Positions 33,532-44,022 of a stretch of DNA of 64,000 nucleotides are shown piece after piece. The notes under the pieces were generated by a model. It was not told the origin of the DNA. It saw only the letters and a list, made by a program, of their open reading frames with translations, and did no database searches. Positions within the stretch are counted from its first letter, which is position 1. The number at the start of each line of letters is the position of its first letter. Source of the DNA: Zymoseptoria tritici IPO323 (taxonomy: Eukaryota > Ascomycota > Dothideomycetes > Mycosphaerellales > Mycosphaerellaceae). The translations under genes and the position numbers were made by a program. The stretch spans positions 434,001 to 498,000 of the forward strand of contig NC_018205.1 of the NCBI RefSeq assembly GCF_000219625.1. Reading direction: 5' to 3'.

Positions 33532-33860
33532 TGTAAGGACACCCTCACGATAACGCCCCCTACCTGTCCCAACCTGGACCATCCTGGCACTACAGATTAC
33601 CGGTGCCATCTTATCTGGCCTAGACTAGGACATCCTGTAGAGGGACGAACCTTACGGGCGCACGATAGCCCCCGAGCGGACGTCGGACTGCGACCGGTGC
33701 TAGGTCTAGGCGGAGGGACGCATTTGGCAACACGAAGGGCGGGTACATAGCCTCGGGGGACGCTCTTGTCCATTCCCTTCCTTATCGAATCGACTCGTTA
33801 CATTCTACAACCATTTGTTTTCGGTGCAAGCCTACACTCCCTCTCGAGGTGCTTCTAACA
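33532..33860 (+). repeat. Chromovirus 3' LTR
   Basis: 329 bp, starting TGTAAGGACACC. It is immediately preceded by a polypurine tract and followed by the CGGAC target duplication. Confidence 0.92.
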
Positions 33861-34960
33861 CGGACGGCGCGCTTCTCTCTTCTCTAGATTTCTACCATCT
33901 TCGCCTAGTGATCCGTAACTTAGCCGGCGATCTCTATAATAAGGGCAGGATTAACACCCTCTCCCTCGTTATACTCCCTATTCTCCGCCCTCGCCTTGTC
34001 TCGAGCTGCTATCTCCCTACGAACGGCTATCATTTGCAGATTCTTTTTGACTTTAGCATTAACCTCTATATGCGTATACTTCTTCATCCTGTCTATATGC
34101 ATATGTAAGAGGATAGTAATAGTATAGACTTACTTCTACAGTTTGCCTTTGCTATATATCGCAACATCGAACGGCTATAGGTTAGTAGCCGCATCGCTAG
34201 TTAAAATCGCTTGCTTTAATATATCCGCGAGGCCGTCGTCGATAGCAATGCCGGTAACGGCGCTATATTCGAAGAAGCCCTCTCGAAGACTTAGTAGCCG
34301 AATGTCGCTCCGTGTCGTGCGAGAAAGTAGGAATCCGAGGAAGTCTGCTAGATTTATATAATCGTCTAGCATTTGTTAGGTAAAACTGTTAGCCCTATTA
34401 TATACGCATTCGAGTAGAGTATGCATCTTAGTTAACGACTTCTTAGATACATAGTGCCAAAGCTCGTAGACGATAACGCGGACGTAGAAGAACTCGGGCA
34501 GGACACTCCTCGGCACTAGAGCCTTCCCTCTGCGACTACCTAGCGGCTTGCGTAGTAACGGCGATAGTAATGCTAGAGTTCCTAGGTCGTCGGAAGCTCT
34601 TAGTTACCGTGCTAAGATCGCTACGGCGCCGGCACTGCTAGCCTGCATAGGGAACCCGGCGAAACTGTATTATTGCGGTCGTAGTTAGGTTCTAAAGGTG
34701 CTCGTCTGTCTATACCCCTCGGATTCGTTTGGCAAAGATGTAAAGGAGGTGTAGCTGCTACTCGCAGCGGCGTTCGGAGGTAGTAGTAGGGAACGTCTTA
34801 GATTCGGCCGGTTGCAATCCTCGCAGAAGTCGTCCTCGTCGAGTTGCTACTATGTATACGGCCGTCCGACAACGGTGCAATTAGTGCCCTATAGGCGGCG
34901 TTCTTTACGTACTGCTATAGTATAAGAGACCGTAGCAAATATGGAGGTCGTAAGGCAAAG

Positions 34961-35550
34961 GAGTTAGCAAGGGGATAAGGAATATGTGCAGAATAAGAGC
35001 ATATAACATCCCTCGGTACGAGTCTAGAGGCGGTAAGACTCCTTATGCCTAGGGGAGGGTCTCGAACGCTTAACGAATAGCTGCGAACGTAGGGTCTGCG
35101 CGGGACACGAGGGGATTGCCGGCTCTGCTATTAGTTCCGGTCGCCCTATAAACCTTAATAACAAACTGTTATAGCCTAATTAGGCGGGGCGAACGCTTGT
35201 CGAATAGCCGCGAATGACTACGATCGCCGGGCTATATAAGGAGACTGCCTCTCTGCCGCCTAGAGTCGCCAAACTCGATGCCGACTGCAGCTATTACACA
35301 TTGCCTTCGATTAAACCGAATCTACCGGAGCCTAACAGCTTAGTTAGCAAACACATCCGGCGAGTCGATCGAGGATCGTAGGATTAGATCGATGGGGGAC
35401 CCCTGCCCCGCTCGCGGCTACTCGACTAGCGTTCGCGGTTACGTATTCCCAATCGAATCTACTATCGATCCCTTATAGACTCCTTGTTAGACTCCTTAGT
35501 CCGGTTCTTTGTATTAGGCCCGTTTCTTTTCTATAGCGGTAGCAAAGCGC
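34961..35550. other. Divergent intergenic region of E1
   Basis: RIP-mutated, non-coding DNA between the accessory gene (leftward) and the transposase (rightward), so a shared promoter region by position. No motif was recognised. Confidence 0.4.
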
Positions 35551-37695
35551 TTACCTTGCTTCTATCGTACTTAACACCTCCCTTAACGTCTCTTCTGCAC
35601 ACGATCTAGGTTGCTACGCTCGCGCTATAGACTACTAGGCCCTATTAGCAAGAGTAGCAGAGGTAGAAGACTTCCGCGAATAGATTATAGTACGCATCGC
35701 CGACGGCTCCTTATAGGCAACGGTTCGTAGAGATCTGTTTAGTCTACATAACATCGACATGCCTAAGCGGATATTCTAAAGGAAGCTGAAGGAGTAGGGA
35801 GTTAAGCATCTATCTAAACGTCTAGCGGTAAAGGATATAGTTATGCTACGATATTAGATCGCTTATACGTTTTACGTTCTTCGGTATAGCGACGAACATA
35901 CCTCTTATCTCCTAGAAGACAATAGATTCGTTATTAGGCCGAAACGTGTAAAGAAGATCTGTAAGAAGATAGGCCTATTAAAGAAGGTTGCCGCGGTTAA
36001 CCGCGAAGCTGCTAAAGAGGTAATTCGTACGGTCCTTCGCGAGGAGCTAGATAATGGCGATATCGAGGGTTTTGGTCGACGACTACTATACGAGCATATA
36101 AGGAACAAATGGACTATCGTCGGCCAGAAGAGAGTGTATAACATCCTAAGGGAGCTAAATCTAGACGCCGTTTACTAGCGAACATATACTGCAAAGCAGC
36201 ACCGTAGAGCTGTAATCCTTCTAGGACCGAATTATGCTTAGTCGATAGACGCCTACTACAAGATAGAGTACTTCGGCTTCTAGATATATAGCTGCACAGA
36301 TATATTTGCCTGTTACATTACTTAGATCTACATTAGGATTACTAGAAGGACCTAGGTGTCGGTGTAGAAGCAGTACGTTAAAACGGCTAACGAGGGGAAG
36401 GTAATGTATGCGATTAGTTCTCGAATAAAGCGCCGTGGTTAGCGAGCTAACAACTTCGAGCCCTTATATGCTCCAAAGCGATTGCGGTAGCGAGACTTGT
36501 TATATAGCCGATGCTTACCTCTCCCTCCGGCGGCAACTCTACGACGGACCCGAGGTAGGTAGACGTCTACCGAGCAGACCGCGAGTGAGCAACGAACTAA
36601 CACTAGAGCCCTAGCCGCTTACCTTCGATAAGTACTTCCGGTACGGCACTAGCAAGATAAACTAACGCATCGAGAGCTAGTAGCGTTAGCAGACCGCTAG
36701 TACTGCTCGTTAGCGTTAGTTCTTTATAGAGCTACACCTGCAAGGGCTTTACTTAAAGAAGAACAAATACGACCGGATTGCTATACTGTTCGTATATATG
36801 CTAATAATAAGGTCTACCGTCCTTGACTTTGTGCACTTCTGGAACACTTATCACATCCGGTTAGATAAGAAACGTCTATAGGTCGTTAGTAGTATGCCGC
36901 ATTCTATATACTTTAACCTAAGGTTGTTTAATACCGAGCAGATAGGCGTTTACGTTCTAGGAGAACTTCTAGAGCTAATAAAGAGGGACCTTAAAGGTGC
37001 GTTCGTAGTGCGTTCGTACGATGTTCGCTTATTGTTCTACCTCGCCGTTTGCTCTACATCCGCTATTAACAACGAGAACCTCCCTAAGCTAGACAGACTA
37101 GGAGCAAGGAGCGGGCCTAAGGGTACTCGGCGAGGACGTTCGTTGCTCGTTCGTACCCTATTCGCACCTCCTGCTTATTTACTGTCCTAGCTTATACTCC
37201 GAGCCTAACACTAACAATATTAACATAGGTTTTGCGCTTAATAAGCACCTTCTAGTAGCGACAATAGAGTAGTGCGAGTAGGTTTTATAAGGGCAGGGCT
37301 TTGCAGTGCCGGTTTCTAGCAAAGCTACAGACCGAGAGAAGTTTCGCATCTATCCGTAGGCATACATAACTCTCCGGAGTACTATTCGTAAGCTGTTTCG
37401 CGTGCATAGTAACGATGCCTTAGCCGAATGCCTAAAGCTATATGCTTCCGAGCACTAGAGGCCTGATCTAAATAACGACTTTATATATCGAGAGGCCAAT
37501 AAGCGAGTGTTCGACGGCCTAGAGCTAGAAGGTTACGAGGAGCCTACCGGCGTTAACACGATAGAGCAAGGCGATAAGGAGGAGTTTGATAATAATATGC
37601 TAGAGCAGTTTCTAGGCCCTCGAGATAATGGCTTTGTTACAGACTTAATAGCAGCGCTGAATCGATATCGCCAGCAGCGCGGCGAGCATGTTTAA
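35551..37695 (+). pseudogene. E1 integrase-type (rve/DDE) transposase
   Basis: A reading frame with RIP stops, probably with one or two introns around 36390-36600. N-terminal HTH-like part: DIEGFGRRLLYEHI, then VGQKRVYNILREL. Catalytic core: GPNYAWSIDAYYKIEYFGFW (first Asp in SIDAY), YSCTDIFACYITWIYI (second Asp), and near 36660 FRYGTSKINQRIES followed by Trp-Trp (third acidic residue in RIES). Downstream is TVLDFVHFWNTYHIR. This is the pattern of eukaryotic integrase-core proteins with WxxDGYDKL and NQRIExxW motifs. The closest named group I can suggest is IS3EU; this is not certain. The C-terminus is acidic (VNTIEQGDKEEFDNN), ending at TAA 37693. Homologous along its length to 59490-62330. 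Confidence 0.72.
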
Positions 37696-37769
37696 AGGCC
37701 CTGTATATATATATAATACGGACTAAGGAGTCTAACAATGCATTATTTAGAGAGTCTTAATGTACGAAT

Positions 37770-38552
37770 TCACAGCGAACGAGGCACGAATACACGTAAA
37801 GGCTTCTCTTATTGCTGCTACTGCTATCTACTACTGCTACTGCTGTCTACTACTGCTGTCGCTATCTACTACTGCTGCTTCTGCTTCTCTAGCCGCTCCT
37901 CCTCTATGTGTTTAATAGGGTTAGTCACGCCCTTATACAGCGGTCCGCGAATAAGTAGAACAGGCTCTTTGCCGGAGGCGGCGAGCTTACTTAGGTCTGT
38001 TTCTTAAGGTAGTTAATCCGGATAGTTCTAGCTAAAGACTAACGTAAAGGTCCAGCGCTTAAGATCGTCCGCTACGCAGGCAGTCTACAACAGCCATTTC
38101 TTATACAGCGTAAGCGTCTCGCGCGTCTCCTTCTTAAACGCCGTAAGGGATTTGAATACCTTCTGCATGTTCGAATCGCCCTTATTAGCCATCCTCTCGA
38201 CGGCTTCGAGTTTAGACTAGAGCGTAGTAGCAGTCTGCTCGGCGGCAGTAGCACGCTTATCTAATGCCGCTATGCAGCCGTCGACTGCCGCTATACAGTC
38301 TTCGTATGCCGCTATGCAGACTTCGGCTGCCGCTATGCGGTCTTCGAGGGAGGGAGGGGTAGGAGCGGTTATCGAGTGGATATCGCAGCCCTTAAGGACG
38401 TTAGTAAGTGCGAACATACTACGATCAGACTGCGAACGACTTACGGTCTTGCCGCTGAAGCGGCAATAGGCGCAAGCCTCTTTCCTCGCGTCCCTCTAGA
38501 CGTAGTAGGCGTAACCGAGGTTTCTACCGCGAGTATAGCTAAGAGTAAACAT
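37770..38552 (-). pseudogene. E1 coiled-coil protein gene
   Basis: ATG 38552 to TGA 37770, 260 codons in one frame with TAG/TAA at Trp/Gln sites. The N-terminus reads MFTLSYTRGRNLGYAYYV, then a Cys pair (ACAYC) and FALTNVLKGCDIHSI. A heptad-like region with short Ala-rich repeats follows (IAAAEVCIAAYEDCIAAVDG), then EETLTLYKK-type helices and a Gln/Ser-rich tail from a CTG/CTA microsatellite (37814-37890). It ends 74 bp from the end of the transposase, tail to tail. The gene at ~58920-59398 in E2 has a matching N-terminus (YSRPSALGAIYYV) and the same convergent position. It may be an oligomerising transposition partner; that is inference. Confidence 0.6.
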
Positions 38553-39710
38553 TAGCGATTATTCAGCGAACGAGCAGCGAACGGGACAGCAAGACTTATA
38601 TAGTGCAGGCTGGCGAAGCATTGATGCCTTTATTCGTCTCGGCTATACGTCTAGCGGAATTATGCTTCCTAAGTTTCGCACTACGTAAGTTAGCTTTAAC
38701 ACATAAACAGCAGCAAGATGGACATACAGTGCAGCCGACGCAGCCTTATTTACAAGCTCCTCCTAGACAGCATGCTGCGAACGTAACAAGCTAGGGTAAG
38801 CGGCTCTATCGTAGGTCTCGCTCGCGGTGTAGAGAAGATCGTTCTATTTAAGGGGGGAGTAGCTATAGTAGTACTCTACGAGTTGAGGGCAGCGGAGTCT
38901 ACGAGCGATTAGTACACAAACAAGTAGCGAACGGCCTAACAACTTACCCTCGGAGCTTGGCCGGTAGAGGAGAAGGCGGCACGCGTAGTAGTAATAAGGG
39001 CGGAGGTAGTAGTAGAGGACTAAAATTAACGATTAGCACCACGAATGTATAGCGAACGGCAGGAGAAGAACCTACGCATCGCTTATCTCAGAATCGACAG
39101 CAGTAAGAAGACTAAAAGGGTGTTAGCACTAGCATGTGTCTAAAGTTGTAAAGGAGAAGGAAGGGATCGCTTACGAGTCTGCGGCCGATATGGTAGTAGT
39201 AACGACGGCGGTGATAAGGAGTTCGGCGGCGGTGATAGTAAGGTCGGAGACGGCGGTCGTAATAGTAATATAACAAGATTAAATAAGTGCTATTAAGCAG
39301 CGTAATCGTGCGGGCAGCGCGTGCGTAACAGTAGTAGTAGTGATTAAAGAGACCGATTCGAGAGAAGTTTTTAAAGGACGTAAGGTTAAAATGTTAACAA
39401 TAACAAGCAAACGGTGCATTCAGCCCGCGATTTACTCGCGAGCACCGCACGAGCGCACTGCGAGTAAGAGCTAACAATAGGAATGAAGCTGTTATATTGT
39501 TAGGGTCGTAATATGGTTAAAGGGCGTCATTCACTTATAATGCGTGCGCTGGCCGAGCTAGCAACACTATTCCTACCGAGTTTTTATAGTTTTCTGTCGG
39601 TAGGATTTTGAACATTTAATTGAGACTGAGATGGACACACTCGCACCTATTTGTGGTGCGTTCGCGTCCGTGATAATCTTTAAAGGACGCAGTGAAGTCC
39701 TGAAGTGAGG
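38553..39710. other. Right end of E1, non-coding
   Basis: RIP-mutated DNA with GGCGGTGATAG-type and TAGTAGTAG-type short repeats; no frame with coding character. Confidence 0.4.
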
Positions 39711-39777
39711 ATTTGAAGAAATTCGGCTAATTCCGAAATTTCCAGATTTTGGCGGTGTGGGCCATTTGAAGCTCCGT
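39711..39777 (-). repeat. E1 right terminal inverted repeat
   Basis: Reverse complement starts ACGGAGCT, then TCAAATGGCCCAC, ACCGCCAAAA and CCGAATTTCTTCAAATCC, matching the left TIR along its length. Confidence 0.75.
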
Positions 39778-40054
39778 CAATTTGAATGCGCTAGAAACCA
39801 ATTTGCGCACAGATGCCTCATAAAATCATTTCACTCTCACTATAGTAGCTTGACCATCGTGCTAATGAAGCAGTGAAGAATGTCCGTAGAGGCGGCGTTA
39901 AACTAGCGGGTACTAGTTGATGATTGCGCATTTGAGGCCACGACAAATCTAATTCAAGGCCTCATGTATCGTTGTCTCTAACATCTGCGACTTCAGAAGC
40001 ATCTTGCAAGAGCAGACCACATTAAGAAAATACCTCCGACTTCTCTCGTTTGAT

Positions 40055-40907
40055 TGTTTGTTTGTTTGTTTGTTTTTGTTTGTTTGTTCCATTTACGTCC
40101 TTTTGGAGTCCAAGACTATGTAGGACGGCCTTGCGAACAAGGCAGTAGATCTATTTACAATCAAATTCTTTTGGTATTCTTTAACCTTAGGGGAAACCCC
40201 GTGCCTAAGGCAGGACCTGCAAGCAGAATCTGCCGAAGGACTTTAAAACAGCGCAAGACAAAGGAAATCAAACGAGTGTCGTTGTCTGCAGCCGGGGCTG
40301 CAGAATTTTCGCGCCAAGCTTTTTGCAGAATTTTCAGCGGATCCTTCCGCTTCGTACGCACGCTGCAAATTCGAAAAAAAGGAGCGTAGAATGCAGTGCA
40401 AAAGCAGTGCAGAATGTAGTGCAAAAGCAGTGCAAAAGCAGCTGTCTAACTCGCTGCCCCCTCTTATCCTTAATATGCCTTTGTAGAACTGTATACCGCT
40501 TCTAAACGTATACAGCTACGTAGGTTAATCGCAGAGTTGTAGATTCCACCGAGTTCTAGCTCTTTGAAGTGCATGTATGCTTCCTTTAAGGGCGACGAAG
40601 TCTCTAGAGAAGGGACATGCGATTTCGGTTCGGATTTCGAGGAGGTGCGCGTATAGGGCAGAGTGGACTACTTCTTCTTCTTCTTCTTCTCGTTCGTAGC
40701 GTAGAGGGCTATTCGTTCGAATCGTGCCGTTGTTCTGTTGTAGCTTGTATTTCGATAGGAGGCGTACTTCTAGGTCGTATTGTTGTTGTTGTAAGGGAAG
40801 AGGGATTAACGGCCTCTCCAATCCTCCGGAGGAAACTTAGCTCTACAACGACGGTATCGTCGCAGGTTCGTAGCCGGCACCACGTACAGGTGTTCCTCGT
40901 CGCCGAC
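40055..40907 (-). mobile_element. SINE-like retroposon A (853 bp)
   Basis: Read on the minus strand, it starts at 40907 and ends in a CAAA-type tail at 40055. A perfect 15-bp target duplication CTTCTCTCGTTTGAT flanks it (40040-40054, 40908-40922). Its last ~190 bp match the 3' end of the LINE at 3756-9360, but the body is unrelated to the LINE ORFs. It contains a purine run (GAAGAAG) and short frames such as GDEEHLYVVPATNL. No clear pol III A/B boxes were seen. It is not RIP-mutated. A homologue is at 60391-61187. Probably a non-autonomous element mobilised by the LINE machinery. Confidence 0.8.
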
Positions 40908-41099
40908 CTTCTCTCGTTTGATCCAAGCGACTCGAACCCAACAATGGTGTATATGGAGAACTACATACGCACGGTATTATCCATTGCGGTGGCACGCAGA
41001 CCGAGATGTCCTCGGTGCTTTTGGCAGTACGAATCTTCGCATAATGCTTCGTCTATAGATCCCGAGTCCATGTTCGCTGTAGAAACGCGTTGCGTTAGC

Positions 41100-42073
41100 T
41101 TAGCTGTGTATCTGGCAATGGTCTCCAGGACCTCCGGTCCTTGACCTGAGACATTTATAGCATAAGCCACTCATCGCCGAGAGTTTGCTCAGTTCGTGCT
41201 TTCGTGTACTTAGGTCAAAGTCTTTATGCCACCGAGCCCGTGGACAGTTTGAACGTATGGTAGCCGCAGGTATAGCCAGATGTTTCGCTATTTCGATCCC
41301 ATCTGAGAGCTTCTCTAAAGGGTCGATAGGGAAGAGGCTTGATTTCTCCAAGAGCGTGATATATTTCGTCACCTGTTGAGCTGACCAGTCACAACCATGG
41401 GAGCATGCTAAGAGATAAGTAGCTTGGGCCAGAATTTGGTTGAACTCGAAGCGGACAAGACTTCGTTTCTCTTCCAGGCATACTGTGCACTTATGATTAG
41501 CTTGTTGTTCCTTGAATCCTCCAGTAACGCGAACTTACGCATCACCTCCCAGCCGAAATGCTCCATAAAACCTGGTATGTTGTCGAGCGTCTGGTAGGAG
41601 CCGTTGTAGGAGAGGACGAGCCGTGCCGTCACCTGGAAAAAGATCTCTGGAAAGGCATATATGTATGCAGCAAGCATGAATAGTCCAAGATCATGCGCGT
41701 TCGAAACAGAGTCCAGTTGCATCCATGCCCTAGCCGCCAAGCTTGTCGCCATGACGCAGTCGTATTTATCCGCTGCTATGGCGAGATCATAGATCTCCAT
41801 CGCTGTTGGACGTGGAGGAAGGTTGCCATTGCGATGTTGGATGATGTTACACATCATCTCCATGGCTACAGGTTTATCGTCAGGAAGCATGACTTGTTTG
41901 CTGTCATGATCATCTTGTTCTTGTCCTTCTAGGAAGTTGGGCCCTAACATTTTCTTGAAAGGTCTCGATATGGCGCAGAGGATGTCAGGACAAACCGAAA
42001 TCTGCACTCGATCAAATCCAACAAGCAGAATTATATCTTCGCGTAGTGCATAGTCCGCAGCAACTAGCGACAT
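41100..42073 (-). CDS. BTB/POZ domain protein (2 exons)
   Basis: Exon 1 is 42073-41539; a 56-nt intron (41538-41483: GTAAGT donor, GCTAATC branch site, CACAG acceptor) leads to exon 2 41482-41100, giving 305 residues. Residues ~15-115 fit a fungal BTB fold: a short strand segment (LLVGFDRVQISVCPDILCA), SRPFKKML, LPDDKPVAMEMMCNIIQHRN, then YDLAIAADKYDC. Exon 2 has Cys-rich pieces (VCLEEKRSL, ACSHGCDW) and a helical end. BTB proteins dimerise and often act as Cullin-3 adaptors, but most fungal stand-alone members are uncharacterised. The sequence is not RIP-mutated. A MITE lies 168 bp upstream of the start. Confidence 0.75.
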
Positions 42074-42240
42074 TGCTGTATTAGTGTGTAGGGAGAAGCA
42101 AGGCAGCTCAAAATGATATGACTGGACTTCGAGAAATGATAGTAGTAGTTGCAGTAGCAGTGGTGCTGCCAGGTAGCTACGGTATCAGTGTAGTGCCGAG
42201 TCCTGTTGCGCAGTTGCTGAAGCCCCAAGTCTGCAAGTTA

Positions 42241-42678
42241 AGAGCCTGTTCGTTAAACTTTTCAGCGAATAATTGAGACTCTCAAAGTAGTCGTGATATG
42301 GCTCTCAGACAGGATGAGACGAATGACGGTGGCTGAAGTTGAGCGGTAGCTGCCGAATGATATGAACATGAGTTGTCTCGAGGGTCGAGGCAGCAGACAG
42401 AATTCGAGCCTCAGATAGCTGCTGGGATACCTAGATAGGAAACCCGGACCAAGATTTGACTGAGATTTGCGAATCATGAGATGCTGTCAGATTCGTTACT
42501 GTGTTGAAAATCTCGAGCGTTCGACAACGCTCAGATGAATAATACCAGCCACAGCACCCTCCGGTAACCCTCCGGCAACCCTCTAGGCAATTCTAAGATA
42601 AATTCGAGCGTTCGATAAACATCATTCGACTGACTGAATCGTCTCAATACGTGTTTGAAAATTTAACGAACAGGCTCT
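42241..42678 (+). mobile_element. MITE-like element (438 bp)
   Basis: The left end AGAGCCTGTTCGTTAAAC and, 40 nt in, ATTGAGAC are mirrored at the right end (AGAGCCTGTTCGTTAAAT, ATTGAGAC on the minus strand), giving TIRs of ~45 bp. No coding capacity. A clear target duplication is not visible. Confidence 0.6.
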
Positions 42679-43402
42679 AAGACTAGTAGTCGCTACTCGA
42701 ATGGCGTGGGGCGTGGCGAGGTACTCGAGTCCACGACGCTTGATGTAGCGCCGTGGCTCAAACGAGACACATGATGCACTTCTAGCTCTATGCGAGCCAT
42801 GACCAAACACGAGCCAAGGCGCGTAAAAACCTGCAGAGCATTATGCAAGCTACGCTGAGCCTTCTGATCCGTCTCACTCCGTGCACCGTTTGCAGAGCCA
42901 AAGTCCGGTCTCACCGCTTGCACGCACTCACTTGCACAATCTGACCCATGATCGATGAATTAGCCAACAAATTGAAGAAAGGGAGAATTGCGAAAGAAAA
43001 GCACTCTTCATGCAATCAACCAGCTAACACTGCCATGTCTTTGCTCATGATCCTGATGAATGGCGCAAAAAGCGCGGCTAGCTCTATCGCCAGGCGGAAT
43101 GATCAAGCTCAAGCTGTGTACTTCGACTGTGAAGAGCATCAGCACTCTCCATCACTTGCAGCCGATACTCCCACTGCTGTCATCTGTGGAAGCCGAGTGC
43201 TTACCTACTTTGCGTCCAGATAATGCCGCTGCGCCGAGGGCGGTCAGCTGCAGCTTTTCCACTCGTCTCGGAACTGTCTCCTTGATTCGAATCTGTATAG
43301 GTCCCGCATTGCAGTTGATATATGCCGTGACATGAATGTGGGCCAATCATATCCTTGCGTAGTACAGAAGGTTCGAATGAACGCGAAAAGTGCTGCGCGG
43401 GT
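42679..43402 (+). other. Possible host-gene remnant ending at the solo LTR
   Basis: A plus-strand frame from ATG 42948 (MIDELANKLKKGRIAKEK) has one TAA at 43221 and then continues in the same frame (LFHSSRNCLLDSNLYRSRIA, VQKVRMNAKSAAR) to the LTR edge at 43403. It could be a host gene cut by the LTR rearrangement, with an intron near the stop. No family was recognised and other frames are also open, so support is weak. Confidence 0.25.
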
Positions 43403-43614
43403 TGTTGCGACCATATGACATGGGTGGCTTGTAATCAACTTATAGGGTTTATGGCAAGGAAGAGTTTTATTCCTTGGCATTCTGTAGTAGATAGAGAGGT
43501 AGGTACCTACCCCCCTCTGCCTCTTAATAGGCGCGTTATAGAATCGGTTCTGAACTACTAGCGTCTCGCTAATTACTCCTTAATTACACGCTAGTGTGGT
43601 CGCTAGTCTAAACA
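43403..43614 (+). repeat. Solo Copia LTR with unmatched flanks
   Basis: 212 bp, from TGTTGCGACC to CTAAACA, homologous to the LTR at 2615-2826. The 5 bp on the left (CGGGT) do not match those on the right (GGGAG), and only the right flank is R1. No internal Copia sequence adjoins it. Confidence 0.82.
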
Positions 43615-44022
43615 GGGAGCTAGTTCCTAGTACACGGCACGGCGCTTGCCGTTAACGGCTGCCTAGACTAAGATATACCGCGCCGTACTCTTAGCCGGGA
43701 CCTTCTTCTACTGCAACTTACAATTACTATTCTCTTGCTTTGTACCCCTACAACTTGTTTATTCCTAGGCCTAATACGGACATACTATATACAGTCCTAG
43801 GATAAGACCTATAAGGCACATACTAGCAGATTATAAGTATAATTAAATCGACAAAAGGATCTATAGATCGCTGCAACTATAGTAGGCTAAAATTGGCTAG
43901 ACGGGTGCGACCTAAGTCCTATAGCGATCCTGCCCGCTATCTTGCTTTAAAATATACAAAATAACCTAGGATAGGACCGGTAACCCTAAGACATATCGAT
44001 AAGAAAGATTCGAGGTAACGTA
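43615..44022 (+). repeat. Repeat R1, copy C (right part), RIP-mutated
   Basis: Begins with the GGGAG target and matches 12628-13055. Where copy B has CACAGATGCACTGCATATAT, this copy shows TpA for most CpA (near 43775). Confidence 0.75.

Larger units (their letters stand above)
27060..33860 (+). mobile_element. Ty3/Gypsy chromovirus, complete, RIP-mutated
   Basis: The 6801-bp element has 329-bp LTRs (TGT...ACA) and a 5-bp target duplication CGGAC at 27055-27059 and 33861-33865. Internal order: gag, protease, reverse transcriptase, RNase H, integrase and a C-terminal chromodomain, so it belongs to the chromovirus lineage of fungal Gypsy elements. Between pol and the 3' LTR lies an extra gene on the opposite strand (32394-33295). 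It is inserted in the E1 accessory gene, so it arrived after E1. RIP is moderate. Confidence 0.92.
26502..34960 (-). pseudogene. E1 accessory gene with nuclear-type basic tail, split by the chromovirus
   Basis: Minus-strand coding runs from about 34960 to 33866 and resumes at 27059 down to a stop at 26502; the CGGAC target duplication marks the break and the frame continues across it (KRAVRVFSTEGKRNKLDP). About 550 residues remain. Recognisable pieces: an N-terminal CEDC motif, a helical middle (VIVYELWHYVSKKSLTKMHT; MLDDYINLADFLGFLLSRTT) and an acidic/Ser-rich region. The C-terminal tail has PQRKKQRVKK and repeats of KKTSAKNASAK that look like a nuclear localisation signal. A probable intron with GTAAGT lies near 34130. 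Stops are TAG/TAA at Trp/Gln sites. It lies divergent from the transposase. The gene at 62526-64000 in element E2 has the same position and a similar tail (SPARKKQKRA). Role unknown. Confidence 0.6.
21203..39777 (+). mobile_element. Element E1: large TIR-bounded transposon with integrase-type transposase
   Basis: The span is 18,575 bp, or about 11.8 kb after removing the nested chromovirus (27060-33860 plus its 5-bp duplication). It is bounded by ~67-bp inverted repeats. Inside, CpA/TpG is depleted (RIP); outside both ends it is normal, so composition and TIRs give the same edges. Contents on the plus strand: a coiled-coil gene relic (21.8-22.3 kb, minus), an unknown small gene (23.4-23.8, minus), a non-coding stretch with tandem repeats (24-26.5), a gene with a basic tail (26.5-35.0, minus, split by the chromovirus), the transposase (35.6-37.7, plus) and a coiled-coil gene (37.8-38.6, minus). 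No convincing target duplication is visible. Superfamily uncertain; an IS3EU-like or other rve-integrase DNA transposon is the best guess. Confidence 0.65.

Noticed and set aside
21195..39785. Starship-type giant element
   Set aside because: No tyrosine-recombinase captain gene was seen at either end; the element has TIRs and an rve/DDE transposase instead.
43370..43385. GGTTCGAAT as a tRNA B box
   Set aside because: No A box, acceptor stem or cloverleaf around it. No tRNA or rRNA gene was recognised in the window.
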